A stretch of DNA of 64,000 nucleotides from Neoarius graeffei (lineage: Eukaryota > Chordata > Actinopteri > Siluriformes > Ariidae): the NCBI RefSeq assembly GCF_027579695.1, contig NC_083596.1:16819755-16883754 (forward strand), in the 5' to 3' direction. Of this stretch, positions 21,824 through 32,760 are shown piece after piece. A program made the translations under genes and the position numbers. Below the pieces are notes generated by a model. It was not told the origin of the DNA. It was given only the letters and a program-made list of their open reading frames with translations, and made no database searches. Every line of letters starts with the position of its first letter. The stretch's first letter is position 1.

Positions 21824-22791
21824 ACTTCATGGGTTTTGATTTTAACCCAGGTGTCATCCACATATCTGAACCAGTGGCTGGGAGCAACTCCTGAAAAAGT
21901 GGTCAAAGCTTTATGTTCCACTTCCTCCATGTAAAGATTGGCCACAATAGGGGACACCAGTGAGCCCATGGCACATCCATGCTTCTGTCTGTAGAAACTT
22001 TCATTAAACTGGAAATAAGTGGTAGTCAGGCAGAGGTCAAGCAGGGTGCAAATCTGGTCCGTGGTGAGGTTCGTTCTATCCAGTAAGGTGTTGTCTTGAA
22101 GGAGTCGTTTTCTAACAGATTCAACTGCTTCTGTGGTGGGAATGCAGGTGAAAAGAGAAGTGACATCGTAAGAAACCATGGTTTCATCTAAGTCTAGTTT
22201 GAGGTCTGCAACTTTAGTAGCAAAATCTTGGGAGTTTTTGACGTGCTGTAGCGCATTCCCAACAAGAGGAGCCAGGATGGTGGCTAGGTGTTTGGCAATG
22301 TTATAGGTGACAGAGTTTATACTGCTGATGATAGGTCTGAGTGGAGCTCCTTCCTTGTGAATCTTGGGGAGTCCGTATATGAGAGGAACGGCTTCCCCAG
22401 GGTACAATCTGTAGTACAGAGATCGGTTGATGGCTTGGTCCTTTTCTAGTTGTTGCAGGCAGTTAACAACTTTCTTTTTGTAACAACTGGTGGGGTCCCG
22501 CCTTAAGGTTTCATAGGTGGTTGTGTCGCTGAGGAGACTGGTCATCTTTGAGTGGTAGTCCACTGTGTTTAGCACCACTGTGCATCTCCCTTTGTCAGCA
22601 GGAAGGATGGTGATGTCCCGGTCTCTTTGAAGCAATGTAAGAGCCCTCCTTTCTTGGCTGGTGAGGTTGAAGGGGGTTGCTTTTGCACCGGACAGAGCAG
22701 CTGATACCTTCAGTCTAAGTTGTTCTGCCTCTGTGTTGGTCAGATTGTTGTTTCTGATGGCTGACTCTGTGGCTGTGATGAGATCTACCAC
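21824..22791 (-). pseudogene. PLE reverse transcriptase
   Basis: The frame has RT motifs in order: ILPADKGRCTVVL, YGLPKIHKEGAPLRPIISS, SYDVTSLFTCIP (first catalytic Asp), KHGCAMGSLVSPIVANLYME, and FRYVDDTWVKIK with the YVDD box. The frame stays open upstream of 22791 for some 15 codons (AVNFAVSPERTPVVDL). The catalytic residues are intact; the gene is cut by the insertion after KTHEV. Confidence 0.9.
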
Positions 22792-22855
22792 TGGTGTCCG
22801 CTCTGGTGAAACTGCAAAGTTAACTGCAGTTTCACCAGAGCAGAAAGCGGCCCCT

Positions 22856-22967
22856 TCATTAGTTCATCATTACATTAAGACATGAAGCGTCTTTCAATTA
22901 ATTAAAAAAAGAAAGAAAGAAAAAATATTGAATTAGAAGGCGTGTCCAAACTTTTGACTGGTACTGT
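22856..22967. mobile_element. Right-end remnant of Tc1-type MITE
   Basis: Ends GTCCAAACTTTTGACTGGTACTG followed by TA. The preceding ATTGAATTAGAAGG matches the right part of the element at 4038-5063. The left half is missing. Confidence 0.65.
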
Positions 22968-23056
22968 ATGTTCAGGAGCATTGTTAGTGGGGGGAAGGAA
23001 AGGTAGTAATAATTAGGGGACCTACAGCTGGAGGAGGTAGCTGCATGTTCCATTGC

Positions 23057-23240
23057 AGGGGCAGCTCAGTAGTTAAGCTGTTGGACTTCTGACTGGAAGG
23101 TCCTGAGTTCAGATCCCAGCACCACTGACCTGCTGTTGCTGGGCCCATGAAGAAGGCCTGTAACCCTCAACTGCTCAGATGCAGAAAATGAGATAAGTTG
23201 CTCTGGATAAAGGTGTCTAAGAAATACCATAAATGTAAAC
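23057..23240 (+). mobile_element. tRNA-derived SINE (second family)
   Basis: The head GCAGCTCAGTAGTTAAGCTG resembles a Pol III A box, and GAGTTCAGATCCC resembles a B box. The body ends with TTGCTCTGGATAAAGGTG and CCATAAATGTAAA, a common teleost SINE tail. It is unlike the V-SINE copies in this window. Confidence 0.65.
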
Positions 23241-23340
23241 ATGTACTGATAATATGATCAAATAAAACGTGATTGCATTTGTTCATTCCTAGCTCTGTAT
23301 TCTATATATGTAAAAAATATATATAATTTGATATTTAAAT

Positions 23341-23482
23341 AATATTGGCTGGCTTTTTTTGTGATATATCAGGTTTATTACATTCAGCTAGCATGATGTT
23401 GAACAAGTTGAAGAAAAGTTCAATATCATGCTAGCTGAATGGAATATATCTGATATACCACAAAAAAACCCCAGCCAATATT
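23341..23482. mobile_element. Foldback MITE (142 bp)
   Basis: AATATTGGCTGG at the left is inverse to CCAGCCAATATT at the right, and CATTCAGCTAGCATGAT is inverse to ATCATGCTAGCTGAATG around a short loop near 23405-23418. Non-coding. Confidence 0.75.
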
Positions 23483-23892
23483 ATGATTATTTTACATACA
23501 CATTCCTTTTGGGTGTTCAACACATCTTTCTCCTTCAAAATTCTCTCAAACCCTTCTGTATTTAATGACGCAAACCTGGCAGCCATGTTTGTTTGCAAAT
23601 TGTCACAGTCGCTTGGTAGCACGGAAGTTTCATGTCTCTGATGTGTCAATATTCCAGTTTTTCGATGTCTGTTGGTATGTTTTTCTCTTGTAAATATGTG
23701 TGAATAATACCTAATGAAGTTTTGGTAGCCTTTCGGGTGTTCAACACGTCTTTCTCTTTCCCAGAGAACAAAGAAATACTTCTACGCATGGGCAGCAGAA
23801 AACTTTCTCATTGGATATTCGCATCAGCTCCGACGTGTGATGTCATGTTGTCTTGACAACCATGCAATATCGTTAACCATAATGTACACTCA

Positions 23893-24251
23893 GGTGGCAT
23901 GGTGGTGTAGTGGTTAGCACTGTCGCCTCACAGCAAGAAGGTTCTGGGTTCGAGCCCAGCGGCCAATGGGGGCCTTTCTGTGTGGAGTTTGCATGTACTC
24001 TCTGTGTCTGTGTGGGTTTCCTCCAGATGCTCTGGTTTCCCCCACAGTCCAAAGACATGCAGGTTAGGTTAATTGGTGGCTCTAAATTGACCATGAATGT
24101 GAAATGTTGCTTGTCTCTATGTGTCAGCCCTGTGATGACAGCCTGGCAACTTGTCCAGTGTGTACCCCGCTTCTCGCCCATAGTCAGCTGGGATAGGCTC
24201 CAGCTTGCCTGTGACCCTGCACAGGATAAGCGGTGATGGATGGATGGATAT
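23893..24251 (+). mobile_element. V-SINE (Mermaid/DANA-like), full length
   Basis: Target duplication TGTACACTCA at 23883-23892 and 24252-24261. tRNA-like head with A box (TGGTGTAGTGGTTAGC) and B box (GGGTTCGAGCCC). The central block CCCCCACAGTCCAAAGACAT is shared with V-SINEs. The tail ends in GATGGATGGA. Not a tRNA gene: no acceptor-stem closure and a ~270-bp unrelated body. Confidence 0.88.
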
Positions 24252-24389
24252 TGTACACTCATTCTACATTGGGTAGAGTGACGTAATACATGTAAGCGAT
24301 ATAAGAATATTGCATGCTATCAAATCAAATGAAAGAAGCCCACTAGAAGGGAATAGAATACATGTTTCCTGTGTCCTGTGTGTATAATA

Positions 24390-24755
24390 TCCATCCATCC
24401 ATTATCTGTAGCCATTATCGCTTATCCTGTTCTACGGGGTCGCAGGCAAGCTGGAGTCTATCCCAGCTGACTATGGGCGAGAGGCGGGGTACACCCTGGA
24501 CAAGTCGCCAGGTCATCACTAGGCTGAAACATAGAGACAAACAACCATTCACACTCACATTTAATTTAGAGCCACCAATTAGCCTAACCTGCATGCCTTT
24601 GGACTGTTGAGAAAACCGGAGCACCCGGAGGAAACCCATGCAGACACAGGGAGAACAAGCAAACTCCACACAGAAAGGCCCTCATTGGCCGCTGGGCTCG
24701 AACCCAGAACCTTCTTGCTGTGAGGCGACAGTGCTCAACACCACTGTGCTGCCCT
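24390..24755 (-). mobile_element. V-SINE, full length
   Basis: Target duplication TGTGTATAATA at 24379-24389 and 24756-24766. Same head, core and (GGAT)n tail as the copy at 23893, opposite orientation. Confidence 0.87.
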
Positions 24756-24795
24756 TGTGTATAATAATCCCTCCATCCATCCATTATCTGTAAGA

Positions 24796-24990
24796 AGAAG
24801 AAATAAACCTTATTTGTCACATGCACACATCAAGCACAGTGAAATTCAACCTCTGCATTTAACCCATCTGAAGCAGTGAACATACGCGCACACACACCCA
24901 GAGCAGTGGGCAGCCACACTACAGTGCCCGGGAGCAGGCAGGGGTTAAGTACCTTGCTCAAGGGCACTTCAGCCCAAGGCCGCCCCACAT
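24796..24990. repeat. Other dispersed fish repeat fused to a SINE
   Basis: The block from TAAACCTTATTTGTCACATG to GCTCAAGGGCACTTCAGCCC is a sequence type I know from many fish loci, not part of the V-SINE. It joins SINE sequence directly at about 24985-24991 with no duplication, so the junction is chimeric. Confidence 0.5.
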
Positions 24991-25168
24991 TAACCTAACT
25001 GCATGTCTTTGGACTGTGGGGGAAACCGGAGCACCCGGAGGAAACCCACACAGACACAGGGAGAACATGCAAACTCCACACAGAAAGGCCCCCGCCAGCC
25101 GCTGGGTTCAAACCCAGAACCTTCTTGCTGTGAGGCGACAGCACTCAACACCACCGTGTTGCCCTTGT
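24991..25168 (-). mobile_element. V-SINE, head half only
   Basis: Contains the V core and the tRNA-related head, ending near GTGTTGCCC. The tail half is missing and replaced by the unrelated repeat on its left. Confidence 0.75.
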
Positions 25169-25186
25169 GTATAATAATCCCTCCAT

Positions 25187-25513
25187 CCATTATCTGTAGC
25201 CACTTATCCTGTTCTACAGGGTCGCAGGCAAGCTGGAGTCTATCCCAGCTGACTATGGGCGAGAGGTGGGGTACACCCTGGACAAGTCGCCAGGTCATCA
25301 CCGGGCTGACACATCGAGACAAACAACCATTCACACCTACGCTCAATTTAGAGCCACCAAATAGCCTAACCTGCATGTCTTTGGACTGCTGGGGAAACCA
25401 GAGCACCTGGAGGAAACCCATGCAGGCATGGTGAGAACATACAAACTCCACACAGAAAGGCTCTCATCGGCCGCTGGGCTCGAACCCAGAACCTTCTTGC
25501 TGTGAGGTGACAG
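25187..25513 (-). mobile_element. V-SINE lacking the first ~35 bp
   Basis: Runs from (CCAT)n tail sequence to GAGGTGACAG. The outermost head with the A box is absent, and array unit 1 starts directly. Confidence 0.75.
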
Positions 25514-26880
25514 TCTCATCTCATTTCATCTCATCTCATTACCTCTAGCCGCTTTATCCTTTTCTACAGGGTCGCAGGCAAGCTGGAGTCTATCCCAGCT
25601 GACTACGGGCGAAAGGCGGGGTACACCCTGGACAAGTCACCAGGTCATCACAGGGCTGACACACAACCATTCACACTCACATTCACACCTACGGTCAATT
25701 TAGAGTCGCCAGCTAACCTAACCTGCATGTCTTTGGACTGTGGGGGAAACCGGAGCACCTGGAGGAAACCCATGCAGGCATGGTGAGAACATACAAACTC
25801 CACACAGAAAGGCTCTCATCGGCTGCTGGGCTCGAACCCAGAACCTTCTTGCTGTGAGGCGACAGTCTCATCTCATTTCATCTCATCTCATTATCTCTAG
25901 CCGCTTTATCCTGTTCTACAGGGTCGCAGGCAAGCTGGAAGCTAACTACGGGCGAAAGGCGGGGTACACCCTGGACAAGTCGCCAGGTCATCACAGGGCT
26001 GACACATAGACACAGACAACCATTCACACTCACATTCACACCTACAGTCAATTTAGAGTCGCCAGTTAACCTAACCTGCATGTCTTTGGACTGTGGGGGA
26101 AACCGGAGCACCCAGAGGAAACCCACAGGGAGAACATGCAAACTCCACACAGAAAGGCTCTCATCGGCCACTGGGCTCGAACCCAGAACCTTCTTACTGT
26201 GAGGCGACAGTCTCATCTCATTTCATCTCATCTCATTATCTCTAGCCGCTTTATCCTTTTCTACAGGGTCGCAGGCAAGCTGGAGGCTAACTACGGGCGA
26301 AAGCCGGGGTACACCCTGGACAAGTCACCAGGTCATCACAGGGCTGACACACAACCATTCACACTCACATTCACACCTACGGTCAATTTAGAGTCGCCAG
26401 TTAACCTAACCTGCATGTCTTTGGACTGTGGGGGAAACCGGAGCACCCGGAGGAAACCCACGGGGAGAACATGCAAACTCCACACAGAAAGGCTCTCATC
26501 GGCCGCTGGGCTCGAACCCAGAACCTTCTTACTGTGAGGCGACAGTCTCATCTCATTTCATCTCATCTCATTATCTCTAGCCGCTTTATCCTTTTCTACA
26601 GGGTCGCAGGCAAGCTGGAGGCTAACTACGGGCGAAAGCCGGGGTACACCCTGGACAAGTCACCAGGTCATCACAGGGCTGACACACAACCATTCACACT
26701 CACATTCACACCTACGGTCAATTTAGAGTCGCCAGTTAACCTAACCTGCATGTCTTTGGACTGTGGGGGAAACCGGAGCACCCGGAGGAAACCCACGGGG
26801 AGAACATGCAAACTCCACACAGAAAGGCTCTCATCGGCCGCTGGGCTCGAACCCAGAACCTTCTTGCTCTGAGGCGACAG
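25514..26880 (-). repeat. Head-to-tail V-SINE array, four units
   Basis: Units 25514-25865 (352 bp), 25866-26210 (345), 26211-26545 (335) and 26546-26880 (335) each run from TCTCATCTCATTTCATCTCA to GAGGCGACAG. The last two encode identical 133-aa chance frames, so they are a recent duplication. All units lack the A-box end of the SINE head but keep the B box. Unequal crossing-over is more likely than four insertions, because junctions are identical and no target duplications separate units. Confidence 0.88.
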
Positions 26881-26979
26881 TATTCCAGATCTACAGAAGA
26901 AGGTTGTATCTCAGTGTGTCCACTAAAGGGCGTCAGAGTCGTCAGACTGCTGTGGAGTATGGCTTCTGCTCCACCCTCA

Positions 26980-26981
26980 CA

Positions 26982-27029
<48 letters not shown>
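26980..27029. repeat. (CT)n(CA)n microsatellite
   Basis: About 16 CT units then about 8 CA units, between the SINE array and the GC-richer rnf43 upstream region. Confidence 0.95.
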
Positions 27030-28101
27030 ATCAGTGAGCAACAGGTAGACTTGCTCCATGAGATCCCCAGGGAGGGACACTACTCGGGCTCGGTTCTCCA
27101 CACACTTCTCAGACTTCTCTCTGTCCACGCGCCCCGCAGCCCTGTCCGCACCTCGCACCCTTTCCAAGCGCTTCAGCTTTCCGAGCGCGTGTTTACAGAG
27201 ACTTCCCTCTGCGACACAGGGCTTGGAAAAGGATCTCGGATTTGATTTGTGCACAGAACGTCCACCCCGGGGATTTGTATTATCTGGAGAGGTTTAATAT
27301 GACGGCTGGAGGAAGAAGGTACAGAAGACCGACTTGTAGGAATCGCACCTGATCAGGACTAAACCTTTGCTTCAGTGCTTCATCAGCGCGGGAAAAAAAC
27401 TCAAAACCATCTGATGCACAGCGTCTGAATAGTTGCTGTATTTCAGCAGCGCGGAACCGGTGTAACGGAGCCACGCGTTCTGCTTCACGTCGTGCGTCTG
27501 TTTGCGTGACGCAGCTTTGGAGAGTTGTCGGCTTCGGATGACCGGGTTATGATCAGACCACCTGTTGAATCCTAAGGGAATGCATAACCTCCGAAATGTA
27601 ACACGATCTAATGGAGATCTATGAGTGCATGATCAGGACGGAGAGATAAACCTTCTGGCTGCCTGAAATCTGGTGCCTTGAACTGAGTAGAAGCTTGGAG
27701 GGAAATGGCATGACTGGAAAAGCTGCACACGTTCCATGGTTCCATGCTTCCAGTCAGTGCCTTCATGCTGTCTTACTCTGCAGCTGAGACAGGATAGCCA
27801 AGTCACCATTTAATCCATCATAAAGTGTTGTTTATTATTATTTTTTCACTTTAACAATGATCACTGAGCTCTTGCCGGAGCTGTCACTACTTAAGGATTT
27901 GCCTTTTCCAAGCACATGTCTCCAGTCCGAACCAGACTTCTCGTGCTAATTGAAATCCTTCAGAAGTTCAAGGAAATAGAGTTGCATCTCAAGTTCAGCC
28001 GTGTCGAGGCACCCAGACAGACCCTGGAAATTTTCTCGGTGTGCCAGCGGTTCTGAACAGTGCATTATGTGTGCCCAGGCCCCGAAGCTGCAGCTGGGTC
28101 A
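27030..28101 (+). promoter_or_regulatory. Probable rnf43 promoter and 5' UTR region
   Basis: GC- and CpG-richer than its surroundings between about 27070 and 27550 (several CGCG/GCGC words), with no mobile element recognised up to the start codon. This is where a non-coding first exon would be expected, since in mammals RNF43 translation begins in exon 2. No TATA box or certain transcription start could be assigned. Confidence 0.4.
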
Positions 28102-28317
28102 ATGAGGCTCGCCGCACAGCGCCTGGCCGGGCTCTGGCCGTGGCTGTTCACGGCCGCCCTGCAGGTGGCGCTGGGCCATGCGGGCCTGGAGGTGGCAGCG
28201 ACCCGCGCCCTCATCAAGGTCACGCTGCTCAACCCCAAAGCCACAGAGAAGCCCATCACCCTGGAAGGGGTGTTTGCGGGAAGCAGCAGCGGTTTCGCTG
28301 AGGGTAAACTCATGCAG
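28102..28317 (+). CDS. rnf43: RNF43 E3 ubiquitin ligase, first coding exon
   Basis: It encodes 72 residues, starting MRLAAQRLAGLWPWLFTAAL with a hydrophobic signal-peptide core. ALIKVTLLNPK and LEGVFAGSSSG, then AEGKLMQ, follow at the CAG/GTAGGT donor after 28317 (phase 0). Human RNF43 has LAALWPWL in its signal peptide and LEGVFAG and EGKLMQ at the same exon end, so identity is strong. RNF43 is a membrane RING ligase that removes Frizzled receptors and dampens Wnt signalling. The exon covers only the signal peptide and the start of the protease-associated ectodomain. The ATG at 28060 is in frame, but 28102 gives the family-like N-terminus. The RING-encoding exons must lie beyond this window. 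Confidence 0.88.
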
Positions 28318-30220
28318 GTAGGTGGAGAAGAGATGAAGATGTCCGAATTTTTGTTCCGCACTTTCATCCTGCAAACTTTCATGGTCATGTATCGTATTTC
28401 TTTTGGAATACTGACCTCCCACTGAACCACGGTGCTTGCGATGTATTCAAAAAACGACCTCATAAATAAGGTTTATTAATCGCAGGCGTCAGCCTATCTG
28501 ACATGTTGTGCTGCAACATCAGTCAGAGTGAGCTTGTTTGGACAATATTGCTGTGTAAGCCACATTCTGTCTAAGCAACACGCTCCATGTGTTGAATCAT
28601 CACGAGTAGGTGAACGAGGTGCCATAACCTAAACCACAATCATCCCCCACACACCTTTCAATCTTGGGCCAGCTCTTTTAATTATGACTGTCAATTTCCT
28701 CGTTAACTGAGCACTACAGTGGTGTTGAAACCATGATGCCAAAGAGCCGATGACACGTATATCGCAACAGGATCCTTTTTTATTATCTTATAAGAGAGCT
28801 TCTGGCTGTCTTGTTGACATGAGCTCTGGTGTGACGGCTGAGTATGCGTGCCAACTGTTCCATACAGGTTTTGGTAGAGGTGAGAGATTTGTCGCATTTT
28901 AAATACTTGGGCCTGTGCTATTAGTCTGTACTTTCCCATCACGTATTAACTCTCTCTGAAATTAGGAATTTTAAAATCCTGACGTAGTAACTAATCATTT
29001 ATTCCCATCCTTTAGGAAATTGCATTCAATCTGTGAATAGAGCGAATATTTTTTTCCCCCAGAGTTTTTACAAGTGAAGTAGCAGGCTGCTGTCTTTTTG
29101 CTTACTAGGCACAGGACAGCTTAGCAAACCAGATACTGGGGATGTAATTGACAAGGAATCATTACCTGAGAAAATGTTGGCTTGTGTAAAAGTGGGAACG
29201 TGTGGAAGGGATAACCCACTCATAAGGAAGACATTCTCTCACTACACAAAGAGTGTGTTGTACTGTGCGAGATTCTCTTTGTTGCTGCGCCGGCCTGTCG
29301 CAACAGGTCCGTGTTGCAGGGGCGCTATGGCTTTATGTTGCTTTCCTTGAGGGGATGGAGGCAGGGAGAAGAAAGGAATACATCATCCGTACTCTTCCAC
29401 ACGGCCTCCACAGCCGCACAACTTTACTACAACGATTGTGATACATTTGTCATGTTTTGGCGTGATTTTGTCTTCAAGTCTAGCAAGGTGTAAGCGTGTC
29501 GCTGATTTATTTCCACTTATCTTTCAAACATTATCATATTTCTTTGAAAAGCAATTCAGTTTCTCCAAGCATCAGGGTCTTTGTGTGTCTTTCTGTCTCG
29601 TGTGCACTCTCTTTATATCTCTGTTTTTCTTGCTCAGTTATTCAAAGTTTTTTAGGCGTGTCTGCTGCCTTACTGTCCTCAGGCTACTCTGAATTCTACA
29701 TGCTCATCCGTAGCAGAAGATGACAGCCAGTTTTCATAACCACCAGTAATTACACATCTAAGTCCAGCTTTGATCTCCTTAAGCACGATTCCATCATATC
29801 ACCCTTAAGATGTTATTCTAGGCTTTAGTTCGTCTCTTAGGGACACTGATTCCCCTCCATTTAGACAGTGGATAATAGTGTGAATGGGGGGGGAGATTGG
29901 ACATGATGATAATGGAAGCGTTTCATTTAGTTGGGGGTGGTGCAGCTCTGGACAGCTTCTGGTCGTGAATGGAATTAGATCATGTATGTATTGTGTACTT
30001 TGCTTTGTGAAAGCAGGATATTAATAGTCGGGACTTGTTTTTTTTTTTTTTTAAATTGTTGTGAAGATTGAAAACATGCTCAGGTTACAAGTAAGACATG
30101 AAGTTTCCATCAGCTTATACCACTAGGACATTTCTGCATTTTGTTCATTTTAAAGTTTAGCTTTTCACACATCAATTCAGGCTAATGTTTAATTAGTAAC
30201 TGTGCTGTCCTTGCTGATCA
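28318..30220 (+). other. rnf43 intron, proximal unique part
   Basis: No mobile element recognised over 1.9 kb, except short homopolymers. The intron continues to the window edge, so it exceeds 35.6 kb. None of the frames on the + strand up to 64000 resembles the next RNF43 exon. Confidence 0.6.
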
Positions 30221-30228
30221 TCCTATAT

Positions 30229-30953
30229 CAAGGGTGGGCAATTATTTTTTCCACGGGGCCACATGAGAAACAGAAAATTTTGTGGAGGGCCGGACCAAAA
30301 GGCTGAACTACATTCTGCATAATATGAATTGTATTTCTTTATATAAAGCAGTAAATAACATTGTTTTTACAAGCTGCTAAGACTGGTAAGAGTATGGAAA
30401 AAACGAGGTTGCCTTACAAAAATGTCATTTATTCAATCAAATTTCCCAAAACAATGGTTAACAAAATGTGAACGTTTGTACCATTTTTTTCAGTCACATT
30501 CACCCCAAAACACAATAAAGACATCACAATATTGTCTTTCTACTCCAAATATCAAGCAAGATACATCATATTAAATGATGATGCCGTGTCGATTCGGTGT
30601 AGGTATCAGAGCTACAGATCGGCTCGGGCTCCAGCGCCTGCTGGTGACGTCACACTATGTGATTGGCTGGACCGTTTGAAGGATGATGTACAAGTTTGTG
30701 GTTGGTCTGGACAAATTACGGAAGTAGTTATCGCGGGATTAGGTTTCATGGGATTTCATATCATGTTCTTGTCGCGCGCATTGCGTTTTTGTTGAACACA
30801 ACTTCAAAATAAAAGCAATGCACATTCAGTCCATGCATGAGGTAAAATTAGAAAATACGTTTATTTTGTAATTTCTAATTAACCTTACGTGGGCCGGTCA
30901 GAATGAACCAAAGGGCCAGATGCGGCCCGCGGGCCGTAAAATGCCCAGGTCTG
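30229..30953 (-). mobile_element. hAT element, inverted-pair member 1
   Basis: Begins CAAGGGTGGGCAATTATTTT and ends GCCCAGGTCTG. Flanks TCCTATAT (30221-30228) and TCCTATAG (30954-30961) form an 8-bp duplication with one mismatch. It is the shortened inverse of 30969-31948. No transposase. Confidence 0.85.
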
Positions 30954-30968
30954 TCCTATAGTCTAGTG

Positions 30969-31948
30969 CAGACCTGGGCATTTTACGGTCCGCGGGCCGC
31001 ATCCGGCCCTTTGGTTCATTCTGACCGGCCCGCGTAAGGTTAATTAGAAATTACAAAATAAACGTATTTTCTAATTTTACCTCATGCATGGACTGAATAG
31101 CGATTCGTACAACCTGTTTCTTCTTTTTTTTTCTTTTCTGAATGTGCAATGCTTTTATTTTGAAGTTGTGTTCAACAAAAACGCAACGCGCGCGACATGA
31201 ACATGACATGAAATCCCACGAAACCTAATCCCGCGATAACTACTTCCGTAATTTGTCCAGACCAACCACAAACTTGTACGTCATCCTTCAAACAGTCCAG
31301 CCAATCACATAGTGTGACGTCACCAGCAGGCGCCGGAGCCCGAGCCGATCTGTAGATCTGATACCTACACCGAATCGACGTTGTTGCGAGCAGGTCACAA
31401 GAAGACTTTAGCCCCCAAAATGTCCGCAAAAAGAATAAAGGTAGATGCTGAATGCAGGGCTTTCAACAAAACATGGACTGCTAAGTATTTATTTACTGAA
31501 GTCAGAGATAAAGCCGTGTGTTTAGTTTGCGGAGAGCAGATCCGAAAAACTGAAAAACACCAAATGAGGTGATTAAACTACAAATGTGGGCATCATCATT
31601 ATAATATGATGTATCTTGCTTGATATTTGGAGTAGAAAGACAATATTGTGATGTCTTTATTGTGTTTTGGGGTGAATGTGACTGAAAAAAAATGGTACAA
31701 ACGTTCACATTTTGTTAACCATTGTTTTGGGAAATTTGATTGAATAAATGACATTTTTTGTAAGGCAACCTCGTTTTTTCCATACTCTTACCAGTCTTAG
31801 CAGCTTGTAAAAACAATGTTATTTATTGCTTTATATAAAGAAATACAATTAATATTATGCAGAATTTAGTTCAGCCTTATGGTCCGGCCCTCCACAAAAT
31901 TTTCTGTTTCTCATGTGGCCCTATGGAAAAAATAATTGTCCACCCCTG
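30969..31948 (+). mobile_element. hAT element, inverted-pair member 2
   Basis: Begins CAGACCTGGGCATTTTACGG and ends GTCCACCCCTG, with perfect 8-bp duplication GTCTAGTG at 30961-30968 and 31949-31956. 980 bp. It contains a relic first exon of a transposase at 31381-31572. Confidence 0.9.
31381..31572 (+). pseudogene. hAT transposase N-terminal remnant (GTF2IRD2/ZBED-like)
   Basis: The 63-aa frame contains MSAKRIKVDAECRAFNKTW and AVCLVCGEQI. This resembles the start of hAT-derived proteins of the GTF2IRD2/ZBED5 type, where the Cys pair opens a BED-like zinc finger. It ends after the first Cys pair; no dimerisation or catalytic region follows. Removed from member 1 of the pair by deletion. Confidence 0.65.
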
Positions 31949-32383
31949 GTCTAGTGGTTCAAAAAATGAAGGTTGGGGATCCCCAGAGGTCTGTGAAGCA
32001 TAACCAGCGGGTCCAGGTTTTTTTTTTTTACATTGATGGAAATCACACGCCACTGTTTATCAACCTGTTTTAATACACAATTGCAATTTGTGTGAAATGA
32101 GTCTGAGTGAAATGTTCAGCGAGTCCAAAATACGTCTAAATACTGCAATAGAAATTGCACACTTGTCTGAGAAAGAAAAGAAAATGCTAATTAAAAGAGA
32201 TTTTTTAAACTAAAGATAACATCGCAAGACGCTGTGTGGCGTTTTGCGTCCGGCTGGTCCCCTTTAACGGAAGCGTATTGCTGCCACGACAGAAAAAGCA
32301 AAATGGATCAGTATCACTTTATAACGTGAAAAATTTGCTATAACAAGACATATTTAACATTTTAACAAGATATTTTCACGTTA

Positions 32384-32760
32384 GGGCGGCACGGTGGTGT
32401 AGTGGTTAGTGCTGTCGCCTCACAGCAAGAAGGTCCTGGGTTCGAGCCCCGTGGCCGGCGAGGGCCTTTCTGTGTGGAGTTTGCATGTTCTCCCCGTGTC
32501 CGCGTGGGTTTCCTCTGGGTGCTCCGGTTTCCCCCACAGTCCAAAGACATGCAGGTTAGGTTAACTGGTGACTCTAAATTGACCGTAGGTGTGAATGTGA
32601 GTGTGAATGGTTGTCTGTGTCTATGTGTCAGCCCTGTGATGACCTGGCGACTTGTCCAGGGTGTACCCCGCCTTTCGCCCGTAGTCAGCTGGGATAGGCT
32701 CCAGCTTGCCTGCGACCCTGTAGAAGGATAAAGCGGCTAGAGATAATGAGATGAGATGAG
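32384..32760 (+). mobile_element. V-SINE, full length
   Basis: Perfect 12-bp duplication ATTTTCACGTTA at 32372-32383 and 32761-32772. Complete head with A and B boxes, V core and a tail ending in (GATGA)n. Confidence 0.95.

Larger units (their letters stand above)
19023..22855 (-). mobile_element. Penelope-like retroelement (PLE), split
   Basis: Minus-strand RT (21824-22791 and upstream) and GIY-YIG endonuclease (19164-20202) belong to one protein separated by a 1618-bp insertion. The N-terminal part is truncated near 22855. The 3' untranslated end (19023-19163) abuts truncated Tc1 copy 1. Confidence 0.9.

Noticed and set aside
22801-22840. 16-bp perfect inverted repeat with 8-nt loop
   Set aside because: It lies within the Penelope coding frame (AVNFAVSPERTPVVDL region), so it is more simply explained as coding sequence.
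23893-23980. tRNA gene at SINE heads
   Set aside because: A and B boxes are present, but there is no acceptor-stem closure and each continues into the V core; same for 63897-64000.
24390-26880. Many 80-170 aa frames, identical between units
   Set aside because: They are chance frames through SINE sequence, recurring wherever the SINE recurs (also at 32.4, 36.6, 49.8, 51.1, 61.0 and 63.7 kb).
25514-26880. Regular repeat spacing, considered as CRISPR-like or satellite
   Set aside because: Units are whole SINE bodies of 335-352 bp without unique spacers in a vertebrate genome.
28060-28101. Upstream in-frame ATG of rnf43
   Set aside because: It would add a non-hydrophobic leader before the signal peptide; the 28102 ATG matches the family start.
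28318-28463. Extension of the rnf43 frame and opposite-strand frames
   Set aside because: The consensus donor CAG/GTAGGT at 28317 matches the known exon end; the remainder is intron.
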